Shown one piece after another: positions 9,526 to 17,569 of a stretch of DNA of 32,584 bases; the stretch's first letter is position 1, and each line of letters opens with the position of its first letter. A model generated the notes under the pieces. The model was not told the DNA's origin and made no database searches. It saw only the letters and a program-made list of their open reading frames with translations. Source of the DNA: Gammaproteobacteria bacterium (GTDB lineage Bacteria > Pseudomonadota > Gammaproteobacteria > Ga0077536); contig JAIEQK010000069.1 of assembly GCA_019747795.1 (NCBI GenBank), positions 1 through 32,584 on the forward strand, read 5' to 3'. Made by a program: the position numbers and the translations under genes.

Positions 9526-9744
9526 ATGTCTCCGGAAGAGTTCGGTCGCCTCGTTCGTGCCGAAAGGCGGCAACAGAAACTCAGGCAGGGCGAATTGGCC
9601 GCGCTGGCGGGGGTCGGTAATCGTTTCCTGTCCGACCTCGAGAACGGCAAGCCGACGGTCGAACTGGGGCGGGCGCTCCAGGTGCTGGGCATGCTGGGCC
9701 TCACGATGAGTGTCAGGCCTCGCGACTGGCGGGACGTCGAGTAA
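9526..9744 (+). CDS. hipB: HipB-like XRE-family HTH transcriptional regulator
   Basis: EFGRLVRAERRQQKLRQGELAALAGVGNRFLSDLENGKPTVELGRALQVLGMLGL is a canonical HipB HTH, immediately upstream of a HipA homolog. Start could be 9487 instead. Confidence 0.85.
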   Translation: MSPEEFGRLVRAERRQQKLRQGELAALAGVGNRFLSDLENGKPTVELGRALQVLGMLGLTMSVRPRDWRDVE

Positions 9745-9749
9745 GGGAC

Positions 9750-11051
9750 ATGCAATACACGCAACTCGATGTCCATCTCGCCGGGCGGCGCGTCGGCCGC
9801 TTGAGCGAATCGCCGTCGGGCCAATGGTCCTTCGTGTATGCCGCCGCGCCGGCCGACCCGCCGCCGGCGCCCATCTCGCTCGCGCTGCCGCGGCACCAGA
9901 ATGCCTACCACGGCGACCGCGTGCGGGCGGTGTTCGCCAACCTGCTGCCGGAGGGGGAAATCCGGCTACGGCTGACCCAGAGTCTCGGCATCTCGGAACG
10001 CAACGACTTCGCTCTGCTGGCACGCCTGGCTGGCGACTGCGCAGGGGCTCTCAGCCTGCGCGCGCCCGACGCCCCGCCCGCGGATCGCCGCCCGCCCCGT
10101 GCGTTGAACGACGCGGAACTGCGCAACGCCATGGCCATCCTGCCGGTGCATCCGCTGCTCGCGGAGGCCGACGGCCTGCGCGTCACCTTGCCTGGCGAGT
10201 TCGACAAGCTGCCGGTGCGCTTCGCGGACGGTCAGGCGACGCTGATGCTGGACGGCGGACTCACCACCCACATCCTCAAGCCGGCGCGGCCCGGGCTGCG
10301 CGAGTCGGTGGTGAACGAGGCCTACACCAGCGAACTGGCGGCGGCCTTTGGTCTGCCCGTGGCGCGTTGCGAAGTGATCCACGGCCAGGTCGCCGTGCTG
10401 TGCGTGACGCGCGTCGACCGGGAGTCCGACGCGGACGGCGTACGTGCGCTCCCGATGGAAGACTTCTGCCAGGTGGCGGGCCTCAGCCCCCATCAGAAGT
10501 TCACGCGCGAAGGCGGACTGGGCCTGCCGGCCATCGCGCGCATCCTGCGCGATGTCAGCGCGCGCCCGGCGGCCGATCTCCGCGCCCTGATCCAGTGGAC
10601 CATCTTCTGCTTCCTGGTCGGCTTCGGCGCTGCGCATTGCAAGCAGATAGCCCTGCGTCACGGGCCGCGCGCGCCACGCCTGGCGCCGTTCTTCGGGCTG
10701 TGGTCGACCCACGTCTACCCCGGCATGAACTACCGCATGGGCTTTCCGGTCGGCGGGGAGGATCGTCCGGACTGGATGACCGCCGGTCGGTGGCTGGAAT
10801 TCGGACGTCAGATCGGTGTGCGGCCGGTGTATGTGCTGGAGTCGCTGCGTGATGCCGCTGCGAGCCTGCCGCGCCTTGCCGCGGACGTGGAGGAACGCTT
10901 CCAGAAGCAGAACGGCTACGCGGCCATCGTCAAACAGATCCGGGCACTGATCGATCAGCGCGCGCGCCAGGTGCTGGTGTCGATCGAAGCGGAGACCGCG
11001 CGCGGCGAGGAGATGCCACTCGCGGAGGCGGAGGGGCCGACGTCGGCCTGA
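9750..11051 (+). CDS. hipA: HipA-family protein, predicted catalytically dead (pseudokinase)
   Basis: N-terminal HipA_N/couple_hipA pattern (GQWSFVY...ISLALP...VRAVFANLLPEGEIR...FALLARLAGDCAGALSL) and HipA_C pattern (TTHILKP, MEDFCQVAGL, RLAPFFGLWSTHVYPG), but core catalytic residues are substituted. Confidence 0.87.
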   Translation: MQYTQLDVHLAGRRVGRLSESPSGQWSFVYAAAPADPPPAPISLALPRHQNAYHGDRVRAVFANLLPEGEIRLRLTQSLGISERNDFALLARLAGDCAGALSLRAPDAPPADRRPPRALNDAELRNAMAILPVHPLLAEADGLRVTLPGEFDKLPVRFADGQATLMLDGGLTTHILKPARPGLRESVVNEAYTSELAAAFGLPVARCEVIHGQVAVLCVTRVDRESDADGVRALPMEDFCQVAGLSPHQKFTREGGLGLPAIARILRDVSARPAADLRALIQWTIFCFLVGFGAAHCKQIALRHGPRAPRLAPFFGLWSTHVYPGMNYRMGFPVGGEDRPDWMTAGRWLEFGRQIGVRPVYVLESLRDAAASLPRLAADVEERFQKQNGYAAIVKQIRALIDQRARQVLVSIEAETARGEEMPLAEAEGPTSA

Positions 11052-11054
11052 GAC

Positions 11055-11933
11055 TCAGGACGCGAGCGCGGTGGGCGGCACGTAGGTGCCGTGGGCGGAG
11101 ACGTCGGTCAGCACGATCACGTCGCCGTCCAGCGGTTGCGCGAGCAGGTGCTTGCGCGAGACGTTGCGGAAGTCGGCGTCGAGCGGCACGTCGTTGTCGC
11201 GACCGCGACCGACCGAATTGACGCCCGGGTGCAGCGTGTAGCACTTGCCGTCGTCGGTCATGAGGCTCCAGCCGCGCTGGTGGCTCAGTGAGAACCGGTG
11301 ACGCGCGAGCTTGAGCGAGATGCTGGCGCCGCGCGCGAGCTTGATGGTCACGGCTTCGCCTGGCGGCAGCCGACGAAGCTCGTCGCGCTCGAACTGGGCC
11401 GTGGTCTGGTCCGCGCTGAACACCAGGGTCGGCTGAGGATGGGCCATCGCGGGCGCCGGCCGCCTCGAGTCACGCACCAGCGCGAGCACATCGCGCCGTG
11501 CGGCGAGGTAGGCGAGATAGGCGTCGACGGCGACGCGCAGATAGCTTTCTTCGGCGCGCGGGCGCTCCAGCAGCGCCGCGAACATCACCCGCCAGTCATG
11601 GTCCTTGCTGAACACCGCCACGCCGAGTTCATCCAGCGCCGCGGCGTAACTGCCCGCGCCCGCTTCGCAGCGCGCGCGCAATTCGGTGAGACGCCGCTCC
11701 AGGGCGACGATGCCGCGCGCTTCTTCCTCCAGGTCGGCGGCCGCGCGGTGCTGCCAGTCATGGATCCGGGCCGGCGTCACACCGGTGCGCGCAGCCAGCG
11801 CGAAGGCGAAATCGGCCGGCGCGTCGAAGCGCAGGCGCTGTCCGCCCAGGCGTAACTCCACGGCCGGTCCGGCCTTGGCGAACCAGCCGGCGAGACCGCC
11901 CTTCAGGAAGTTCTTGAGGAGAGTGAAAACCAT
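11055..11933 (-). CDS. C-terminal FHA domain protein with uncharacterised N-terminal region
   Basis: C-terminus GVNSVGRGRDNDVPLDADFRNVSRKHLLAQPLDGDVIVLTDVSAHGTYVPP matches the FHA GR..SRxH..GTxV pattern. N-terminal ~200 aa not recognised. Confidence 0.75.
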   Translation of the reverse strand: MVFTLLKNFLKGGLAGWFAKAGPAVELRLGGQRLRFDAPADFAFALAARTGVTPARIHDWQHRAAADLEEEARGIVALERRLTELRARCEAGAGSYAAALDELGVAVFSKDHDWRVMFAALLERPRAEESYLRVAVDAYLAYLAARRDVLALVRDSRRPAPAMAHPQPTLVFSADQTTAQFERDELRRLPPGEAVTIKLARGASISLKLARHRFSLSHQRGWSLMTDDGKCYTLHPGVNSVGRGRDNDVPLDADFRNVSRKHLLAQPLDGDVIVLTDVSAHGTYVPPTALAS

Positions 11934-12054
11934 GTGGCTCAGATGCTTGAGAGAACAACCTCAGACTGCATCGATGATGCTAGTCCCAGGCTAGTCAAGA
12001 TTCAAGGTGATGTCTGTGACCCGGTTGGAGAATCCCGCCGGGCGGCGGCGCGCG

Positions 12055-12387
12055 TCAGTCGAGCGGCCAGAAATCCATGAGCTTCAGCATGAATGGTGTC
12101 CAGGCCAGTACCAGCAGGACGAACACCACCAGTTCGGCGCGAATCGCGCGGGACAGGCGATGCTTCTCGGCGGCGACGGCATCGCTCATGAAGACCTTGG
12201 CCATGCACACGTCGAGTGGAATCGCGAACACCAGCATCATCATCACCGACGGCGCGATGACGGTGGGCAACAGTCGCCAGTCGTGCAGCTGCGCCGAGCC
12301 ATCGGCGAACGGCGCCGCCGCGATGCAGGCCAGCGCGGCCGCGAGCAGCAGGCTGCGCAGAGTGCCGAGGTCGTGAATGAGCTTCAT
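12055..12387 (-). CDS. Small hydrophobic membrane protein (DUF2798-like)
   Basis: MKLIHDLGTLRSLLLAAALACIAAAP...TVIAPSVMMMLVFAIPLDVCMAKVFM...ELVVFVLLVLAWTPFMLKLMDFW has several hydrophobic segments. Family assignment is tentative. Confidence 0.55.
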   Translation of the reverse strand: MKLIHDLGTLRSLLLAAALACIAAAPFADGSAQLHDWRLLPTVIAPSVMMMLVFAIPLDVCMAKVFMSDAVAAEKHRLSRAIRAELVVFVLLVLAWTPFMLKLMDFWPLD

Positions 12388-12488
12388 GAAAAAGAGGAAC
12401 TGCAGGCTGGGCGGCGCTGTACGCGGGTGCCGGAACGCTGGGCGCGATAATACACTACGCGCCCCACAGCCACGCGCGACGATCGTCC

Positions 12489-13748
12489 ATGGCCTACAAG
12501 TTCTCCACCCTGGCCTCGCGCTATGTCGGGCACACCGGCACACGCCTGTTGATGGATGACCTCGGCGAGGCCCTGGAAAGCGATCGCGACCTGTGCAACC
12601 TCGGGGGCGGCAATCCCGCGCGCATCCCCGCGATGGACGAAGTGTTCCGCGCGGCCATGGCGCGCGAACTGGAAAGCGGCGCGTTCACCCGACTGGCGGC
12701 GGTCTACGACGGGCCGCAGGGCTACAGGCCCTTCCTGCGTGCGGTCGCGGGCCTGTTTCGACGCCATTTCGGCTGGCCGATAACCGAGGAGCACGTCGCC
12801 GTCACCGCCGGCAGCCAATCGAGCTTCTTCATGCTGTTCAACCTGTTCAGCGGCGAGGGTGCCGACGGCGTGATGCGTCACCTGCGCCTGCCGCTGACGC
12901 CGGAGTACATCGGCTATGGAGACCTGGCGGCGCGCCCGGACGCCATCGTGTCCTCGCGCCCCAGCATCGAACTGCGCGATGGGCGCGACTTCAAGTATCA
13001 CATCGACTTCGACGCCTTGACCCTGGGACCCGAGACCGGCGCGGTGTGTGTGAGTCGCCCGACCAATCCGACCGGCAACGTGCTGTCCCAGGACGAAGTG
13101 GCGCGGCTCATGACGCTGACCGGCGAGGCCGACGTGCCGCTGATCCTGGACAACGCCTACGGCGCGCCCTTTCCCAACATCCTGTTCGCGGCCGGCGAAC
13201 CGCTGTACGCGCAGCACCTGGTGTACTGCCTGAGCCTGTCCAAGCTCGGATTGCCCGGGCTGCGCACCGGCATCGTAATCGCGCACCCGGAGCTCATCGA
13301 GGCGCTGCGCAGCTTCAATGCGATTCTCACCCTGGCCTCCAGCAGCCTGGGCGCGAGCCTGGTGACGCCCCTGTTCGAGAGCGGCGAGGTGCTGCGCCTG
13401 GCCAACGAAGTGGTGCAACCGTTTTACCGAGAGCGCGCCGCGCTGGCCGTGGCCTGGTGTCACCGCTACCTCGCGGACACGCCGTTCCGCATCCACGTGG
13501 CGGAGGGCGCGATCTTCCTGTGGCTGTGGTTTCCCGGTCTGCCGGTGAGCTCACAGCGGCTCTATGAACGACTCAAGGCGCGCAACGTGCTGGTCATTCC
13601 CGGGCAGTATTTCTTCCCGGGCCTGGCCGAACCTTGGGATCACCGCGACGAGTGCCTGCGGATCTCCTACGCGCAATCGGCGCGCGAGGTCGAGCAAGGC
13701 ATCGCGATTCTCGGCGAGGAAGTGCGTCGCGCCTACGCCGAAGGGTGA
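12489..13748 (+). CDS. avtA: Valine--pyruvate aminotransferase
   Basis: MAYKFSTLASRYVGHTGTRLLMDDLGEAL, NLGGGNPARIPAMDEVFR, VAVTAGSQSSFFMLFNLFSG, CVSRPTNPTGNVLSQDEV, YCLSLSKLGLPGLRTGIVIA (PLP-Lys). Confidence 0.92.
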   Translation: MAYKFSTLASRYVGHTGTRLLMDDLGEALESDRDLCNLGGGNPARIPAMDEVFRAAMARELESGAFTRLAAVYDGPQGYRPFLRAVAGLFRRHFGWPITEEHVAVTAGSQSSFFMLFNLFSGEGADGVMRHLRLPLTPEYIGYGDLAARPDAIVSSRPSIELRDGRDFKYHIDFDALTLGPETGAVCVSRPTNPTGNVLSQDEVARLMTLTGEADVPLILDNAYGAPFPNILFAAGEPLYAQHLVYCLSLSKLGLPGLRTGIVIAHPELIEALRSFNAILTLASSSLGASLVTPLFESGEVLRLANEVVQPFYRERAALAVAWCHRYLADTPFRIHVAEGAIFLWLWFPGLPVSSQRLYERLKARNVLVIPGQYFFPGLAEPWDHRDECLRISYAQSAREVEQGIAILGEEVRRAYAEG

Positions 13749-13754
13749 AGCGGC

Positions 13755-14741
13755 TCAGGTCCGCTCGAGCGCGCGGGCGAGGCGCGACTCCAGCGGACCG
13801 AGCAGGCGCGCGGCCAGTCCACGTCGCCGCTCGCTGCGGATCTCCAGCACGTCGAACTCCGCCATCCGGTCGATCAGGAAGGCATCGCTGGTCGCCAGCG
13901 CATCGACCAGGCCGAGTTCGCGCGCGCGGGTCGCGAGCCAGTATTCGCCCGTCGCCACCTGCTCGATGTCGAGGCCCGGCCGGTGCTGGGTGATGAAGGC
14001 CTTGAACAGGCGATGGGCCTCGTCCAGCTCGGCTTGGAACTTGGCGCGACCCTCGCTGGTGTTCTCGCCGAACAGCGTCAGCGTGCGTTTGTGGCGGCCG
14101 GCGGTGACGAGCTCGAAATCGATGTCGTGCCGACGCAGCAGCCGGTTGAAGTTCGGCAGCTGCGCCACCACGCCGATGGAGCCGATGATGGCGAACGGCG
14201 CGGCGACGATGCTGTCGGCGACGCAGGCCATCATGTAGCCGCCGCTCGCCGCCACCTTGTCGACCAGCACCGTCAGGCGGAGCCCGCGCGCGCGTACCCG
14301 TTCGAGCTGCGAAGCCGCGAGCCCGTAGCCGTGCAGCGTGCCGCCCGCGCTCTCCAATACGACAGCGACTTCATCGCCGTCGTGCGCGACCCCCAGGATG
14401 GCCGAGATTTCCTCGCGCAGGGATGACACGCCGGTCGCGCGCATGTCGCCATGGAAGTTGCAGACGTACAGCCGCCGGGCGGCGGCTGGCGCGCCCTTGC
14501 GCGCCTTGGCGACCTGCTTCATGCGTGCCTTGAACTCGCGCGGCGGCAGCATGGCGGCTTCCAGGCTGAGGCGCGCGTCCTCGTGTCGCTCGTTCAGTTT
14601 GCGCACCACCAGGCGCGTCTCTTCCTGGCGGGTGGCGGCGCGACCGCGCGAGACGATGACGAGCACGAGCGGTGCGGCGAGCAGCAGCGCCACGGTCAGC
14701 GCCTTGGCCGCGAAGGGCAGGTAGTCAGCCAGAAAGTCCAT
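13755..14741 (-). CDS. sohB: SohB-like S49 family peptidase
   Basis: MDFLADYLPFAAKALTVALLLAAPL N-terminal TM; FHGDMRATGVSSLREEISAIL; VVLESAGGTLHGYGLAASQLERVR; VDKVAASGGYMMACVADSIVAAPFAIIGSIGVVAQLPNFNRLL. Confidence 0.93.
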   Translation of the reverse strand: MDFLADYLPFAAKALTVALLLAAPLVLVIVSRGRAATRQEETRLVVRKLNERHEDARLSLEAAMLPPREFKARMKQVAKARKGAPAAARRLYVCNFHGDMRATGVSSLREEISAILGVAHDGDEVAVVLESAGGTLHGYGLAASQLERVRARGLRLTVLVDKVAASGGYMMACVADSIVAAPFAIIGSIGVVAQLPNFNRLLRRHDIDFELVTAGRHKRTLTLFGENTSEGRAKFQAELDEAHRLFKAFITQHRPGLDIEQVATGEYWLATRARELGLVDALATSDAFLIDRMAEFDVLEIRSERRRGLAARLLGPLESRLARALERT

Positions 14742-14807
14742 GAGTCGAGATGCCGGTCAGCGGGAAAGGCGCCAGTCTAACTGGCCCGCAACGGCAGATG
14801 TCCGAGG

Positions 14808-15260
14808 TCAGGCGCCGAGGTGAGCGGTCGGGCGGCCGCGCAGGGCGCATTCCGCGTGACAGATTTTCTCCACCAGTCGCGCGCGCGCCGCGTCGTCCTC
14901 GTTGGCGAACCACAGGCCGATGTCGAAGCCCTCGAGGCATTCGCGTACGAGGACCACGGTCACCGTGAAGCGCTGCGCCCGTCCGCGCAGTGGGATTTCG
15001 AGATCCAGCGTCGTGCCAGCCGGGATGTATTCGGGCGCGTGGAAGCTCAGGCCGACGGTACCGCCGACCGGCTCGCGCTTGCGGAGAAACCGCGGCATCA
15101 GTGACCGTCGCCTGGAATAGCGCAACGGAAACTGAGCCGGGTGGGAAATGAAGTCCTCGTTATTCTCGTCGAGGCGGGCTGGACCAGCACCCGCGTTCGC
15201 GCTGGGCATCATCGATGATGCAGGGAGGAGACGGCTTTCGCGGTCGCGAGCTTGCATCAT
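14808..15260 (-). CDS. PilZ domain-like protein
   Basis: FPLRYSRRRSLMPRFLR...VGLSFHAPEYIPAGTTLDLEIPLRGRAQRFTVTVVLVRE...FDIGLWFANEDDAARARLVEKI resembles PilZ. Start at 15260 is preceded by a good RBS (GAGG, 5-nt spacer). Confidence 0.65.
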   Translation of the reverse strand: MMQARDRESRLLPASSMMPSANAGAGPARLDENNEDFISHPAQFPLRYSRRRSLMPRFLRKREPVGGTVGLSFHAPEYIPAGTTLDLEIPLRGRAQRFTVTVVLVRECLEGFDIGLWFANEDDAARARLVEKICHAECALRGRPTAHLGA

Positions 15261-15265
15261 CCAGA

Positions 15266-15302
15266 CCTCGCAAAATCTTCCTATTAATAATAGGTTGCGA
15301 AG
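15266..15302 (-). promoter_or_regulatory. 5' leader hairpin overlapping the RBS of the PilZ-like gene
   Basis: Minus RNA CUUCGCAACCUAUU-AUU-AAUAGG-AAGAUU-UUGCGAGG; 6-bp apical plus 8-bp basal stem with a 6-nt bulge. The GAGG RBS lies in the 3' arm. Confidence 0.55.
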
Positions 15303-15306
15303 CTTA

Positions 15307-15335
15307 TTTATAGTCAGTTCGAATTAAAACGTCAA
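15307..15335 (-). promoter_or_regulatory. Sigma70-type promoter for the PilZ-like gene
   Basis: Minus strand TTGACG (15335..15330) - 17 nt - TATAAA (15312..15307), in an AT-rich intergenic region. Confidence 0.75.
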
Positions 15336-15388
15336 GTGCGGACAGTGTGCTCGAGTATTTGCTTGCAAGTAACTGATGCAGAAGGCGG

Positions 15389-16228
15389 CTAGTCGCCAGC
15401 ATCCCGGGCGCTCACATCCAGCCACGCGCCGACCACCTCGATCGTGCGGCCCTCGCCATCGCGCACCGCGCGCAACGAATCGACCACGCGCAGGTAGCTG
15501 CCGTCGCGATGCCGGACGCGATACTCCAGCACCGCGAAGCCCCGTTCCGGGCCGGCGAGCGCGAGCAGTGTCTCGCGATAGCGAGCGAGGTCGGCGGGAT
15601 GGACGAGACCGGGCCAGAAGTCCGCGTCGACGACCGCCGCGGTGCGCTCGTAGCCGGTGAGGCGGAGAAAATTCTTGCCCACGTAGCTCGGATGCAGATG
15701 ACCGCTTTCGCAGGACAGGCTGTAGAGCACGGCGGGACTGAACTCCACCCAGTACTCGAGCAGTTCATTGGCCTCGTCGAGCTCGCGCACCCGCTCGTCC
15801 AGTTCGGCGTGGATACGCTCGAGTTCGGCCCGCGCGCGGGTGTCGTCGGCCTGGCGCGCGCGCGCCTGCAGCGCTTCACGCACGGTGGCCCGCAGCGCCT
15901 CGGGCTCGGCCGGCGTCGCCACGTAGCGCGTGACGAGTCCCGACTGCAGGGCGTCCACCACACGCGCGAGGTCGGTGGGCGGCGCGGCCAGAACCACCGG
16001 CGTGGACGGCGAGTGCGCGCGAAAGTCGTTCAGCAGCGCGCGCGCATCAGGGTTCGAGAGATCCATGGCCGCAACCACGGCGCTCCATGCCGTCTGGCGC
16101 AGCCCGTCTGCTGCCTCGGTCTGGTTCGCGGCCCACTGCAGCCGCCCGAGCCGTGACAGTTCGTCCTGCGCGGCGCGCAGCGCGGACTCGGCCAGGACGT
16201 CAATGCACAGTAGCGAGGCTTGGGGCAT
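15389..16228 (-). CDS. Receiver-like (degenerate) plus PAS domain sensory protein
   Basis: N-terminal CheY-like pattern (MPQASLLCIDVLAES...AVVAAMDLSNPDA...PVVLAAPPTD...YVATPAEPEALRATVREAL), coiled coil, then PAS/PAC (YVGKNFLRLTGYERTAAVVDADFWPGLVHPADLARYRE...LEYRVRHRDGSYLRVVDSLRAVRDGEGR). Confidence 0.8.
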   Translation of the reverse strand: MPQASLLCIDVLAESALRAAQDELSRLGRLQWAANQTEAADGLRQTAWSAVVAAMDLSNPDARALLNDFRAHSPSTPVVLAAPPTDLARVVDALQSGLVTRYVATPAEPEALRATVREALQARARQADDTRARAELERIHAELDERVRELDEANELLEYWVEFSPAVLYSLSCESGHLHPSYVGKNFLRLTGYERTAAVVDADFWPGLVHPADLARYRETLLALAGPERGFAVLEYRVRHRDGSYLRVVDSLRAVRDGEGRTIEVVGAWLDVSARDAGD

Positions 16229-16328
16229 GGTGGGGCGGACGAGCTTTCTTGCGTGGGTGCCGGATCAGCGGCCCGCCACCCGCGGGACTGTAGCCCGGAA
16301 AGCGCACGGGGCCGGTACTATTGCACCC

Positions 16329-16685
16329 ATGGAGCTCTTCTTCCGATTTGATTTCGCCGCGGCCCGCTACCTGCCGCGTCTGCCGGACAGCCATCGTTGC
16401 AGTCGCCTGCATGGCCACACCTTCCAGGTCGAATTCGCGATCCGCGGCCAGCCAGGCGCGGACAGCGGCTGGCTGGTCGACTTCGACGAAGTGGAGGCGA
16501 GCATCGCCCAACTCAAGGGCGACCTGGACCACCACTGCTTGAATGAACTCGCCGGGCTGGAGAATCCCACGACCGAGGCGCTGGCGGCCTGGCTTTGGCG
16601 GCGACTGGTGACCTTGTATCCGGGGCTGCACCGAGTGACGGTGCAGGAGCATCCGTCACGCGGGGTGAGTTGCTTCGGGGATTGA
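16329..16685 (+). CDS. queD: 6-pyruvoyl-tetrahydropterin synthase/QueD (6-carboxytetrahydropterin synthase) family
   Basis: FDFAAARYLPRLPDSHRCSRLHGHTFQVEFAIRG..GWLVDFDEV...LDHHCLNEL...NPTTEALAAWLW...VTVQEHPSRG. Confidence 0.9.
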   Translation: MELFFRFDFAAARYLPRLPDSHRCSRLHGHTFQVEFAIRGQPGADSGWLVDFDEVEASIAQLKGDLDHHCLNELAGLENPTTEALAAWLWRRLVTLYPGLHRVTVQEHPSRGVSCFGD

Positions 16686-16693
16686 GGCGTGCC

Positions 16694-17512
16694 TCAGGTC
16701 GGCATCGGGTGCCAGCCGGCGTCTGCCCACAGCTGGCCGCTGACGGCGGAGTTGCGGATCAGGAAGGAGATCGCGTCGGCGATTTCCTCGGGGCGGATGA
16801 GGCGCTTGATCTGCGTGGCCGGCAGCACCTGGGTCTGGATGTAGTCTTCGCCAAGCGCACGCACCATGGGTGTGTCGGTGAAGCCCGGATGCAGCACGGC
16901 GCAGCGCACGCCGTAGTAGATGGCCTCCTTCATCAAGGTCGAGGCCGCGCCCTCGAGGCCGACCTTGGTGGTCGCGTAGGAAATCTGGCCCTTGTTGCCC
17001 TGCGAGGACACCGAGCCGATGAACACGATCACGCCCTGCGTGCCTTCGTCAGGGCTCCACTGCTTGAGCCCGCGCACGAAACGGTCTTCGGCGAGCTGCG
17101 CGACCATCTCCAGCGCCCAGTACACCGGCGCCACCAGGTTGACCTCCATCACCAGGCGGAAATGCTCGATCGGATAGAGGTTGGCCTTGCCCTTTTCCTT
17201 GTTCATCTTCACGGCGAGCGCATCGCGCGTGATGCCGGCCGCGGGCACGCAGATGTTGATCGGGCCGAACTGGTGACGCATGGTCTCGAAGACTTCATGG
17301 CGAAAGGTCGCGTCGGTGGTGTCGCCGCGGAAGGCGCGCGCCACCTTGCCGCCGTGTTCGGCGTTGAGGCTGTTGGCGACCTCGACCACCGCCTCCGAGA
17401 CATCGACCAGCGCCAGACCCGACACGCCCTGCTTGTACAGTTCGGCGGCCGCGGCGCGCCCGATGCCACTCGCGGCGCCGGTGATGACCGCGACCTTACC
17501 CTTGATATCCAT
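16694..17512 (-). CDS. Short-chain dehydrogenase/reductase (SDR)
   Basis: VAVITGAASGIGRAAA (TGxxxGxG); SVSSQGNKGQISYATTKVGLEG (S..YxxxK). Confidence 0.93.
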   Translation of the reverse strand: MDIKGKVAVITGAASGIGRAAAAELYKQGVSGLALVDVSEAVVEVANSLNAEHGGKVARAFRGDTTDATFRHEVFETMRHQFGPINICVPAAGITRDALAVKMNKEKGKANLYPIEHFRLVMEVNLVAPVYWALEMVAQLAEDRFVRGLKQWSPDEGTQGVIVFIGSVSSQGNKGQISYATTKVGLEGAASTLMKEAIYYGVRCAVLHPGFTDTPMVRALGEDYIQTQVLPATQIKRLIRPEEIADAISFLIRNSAVSGQLWADAGWHPMPT

Positions 17513-17541
17513 TGAAAAATCTCTTGTGCAACCAAAGGATC

Positions 17542-17569
17542 ATTATAGGAAGTTGATGATGCACCGCAA
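17542..17569 (-). promoter_or_regulatory. Sigma70-type promoter for the SDR gene
   Basis: Minus strand TTGCGG - 16 nt - TATAAT (perfect -10 at 17547..17542), about 30 bp upstream of the SDR ATG at 17512. Confidence 0.6.

Noticed and set aside
9526-11051. Calling hipBA a functional classical type II toxin-antitoxin system
   Set aside because: The HipA homolog lacks the catalytic Asp and metal ligands, so canonical kinase toxicity is not supported.
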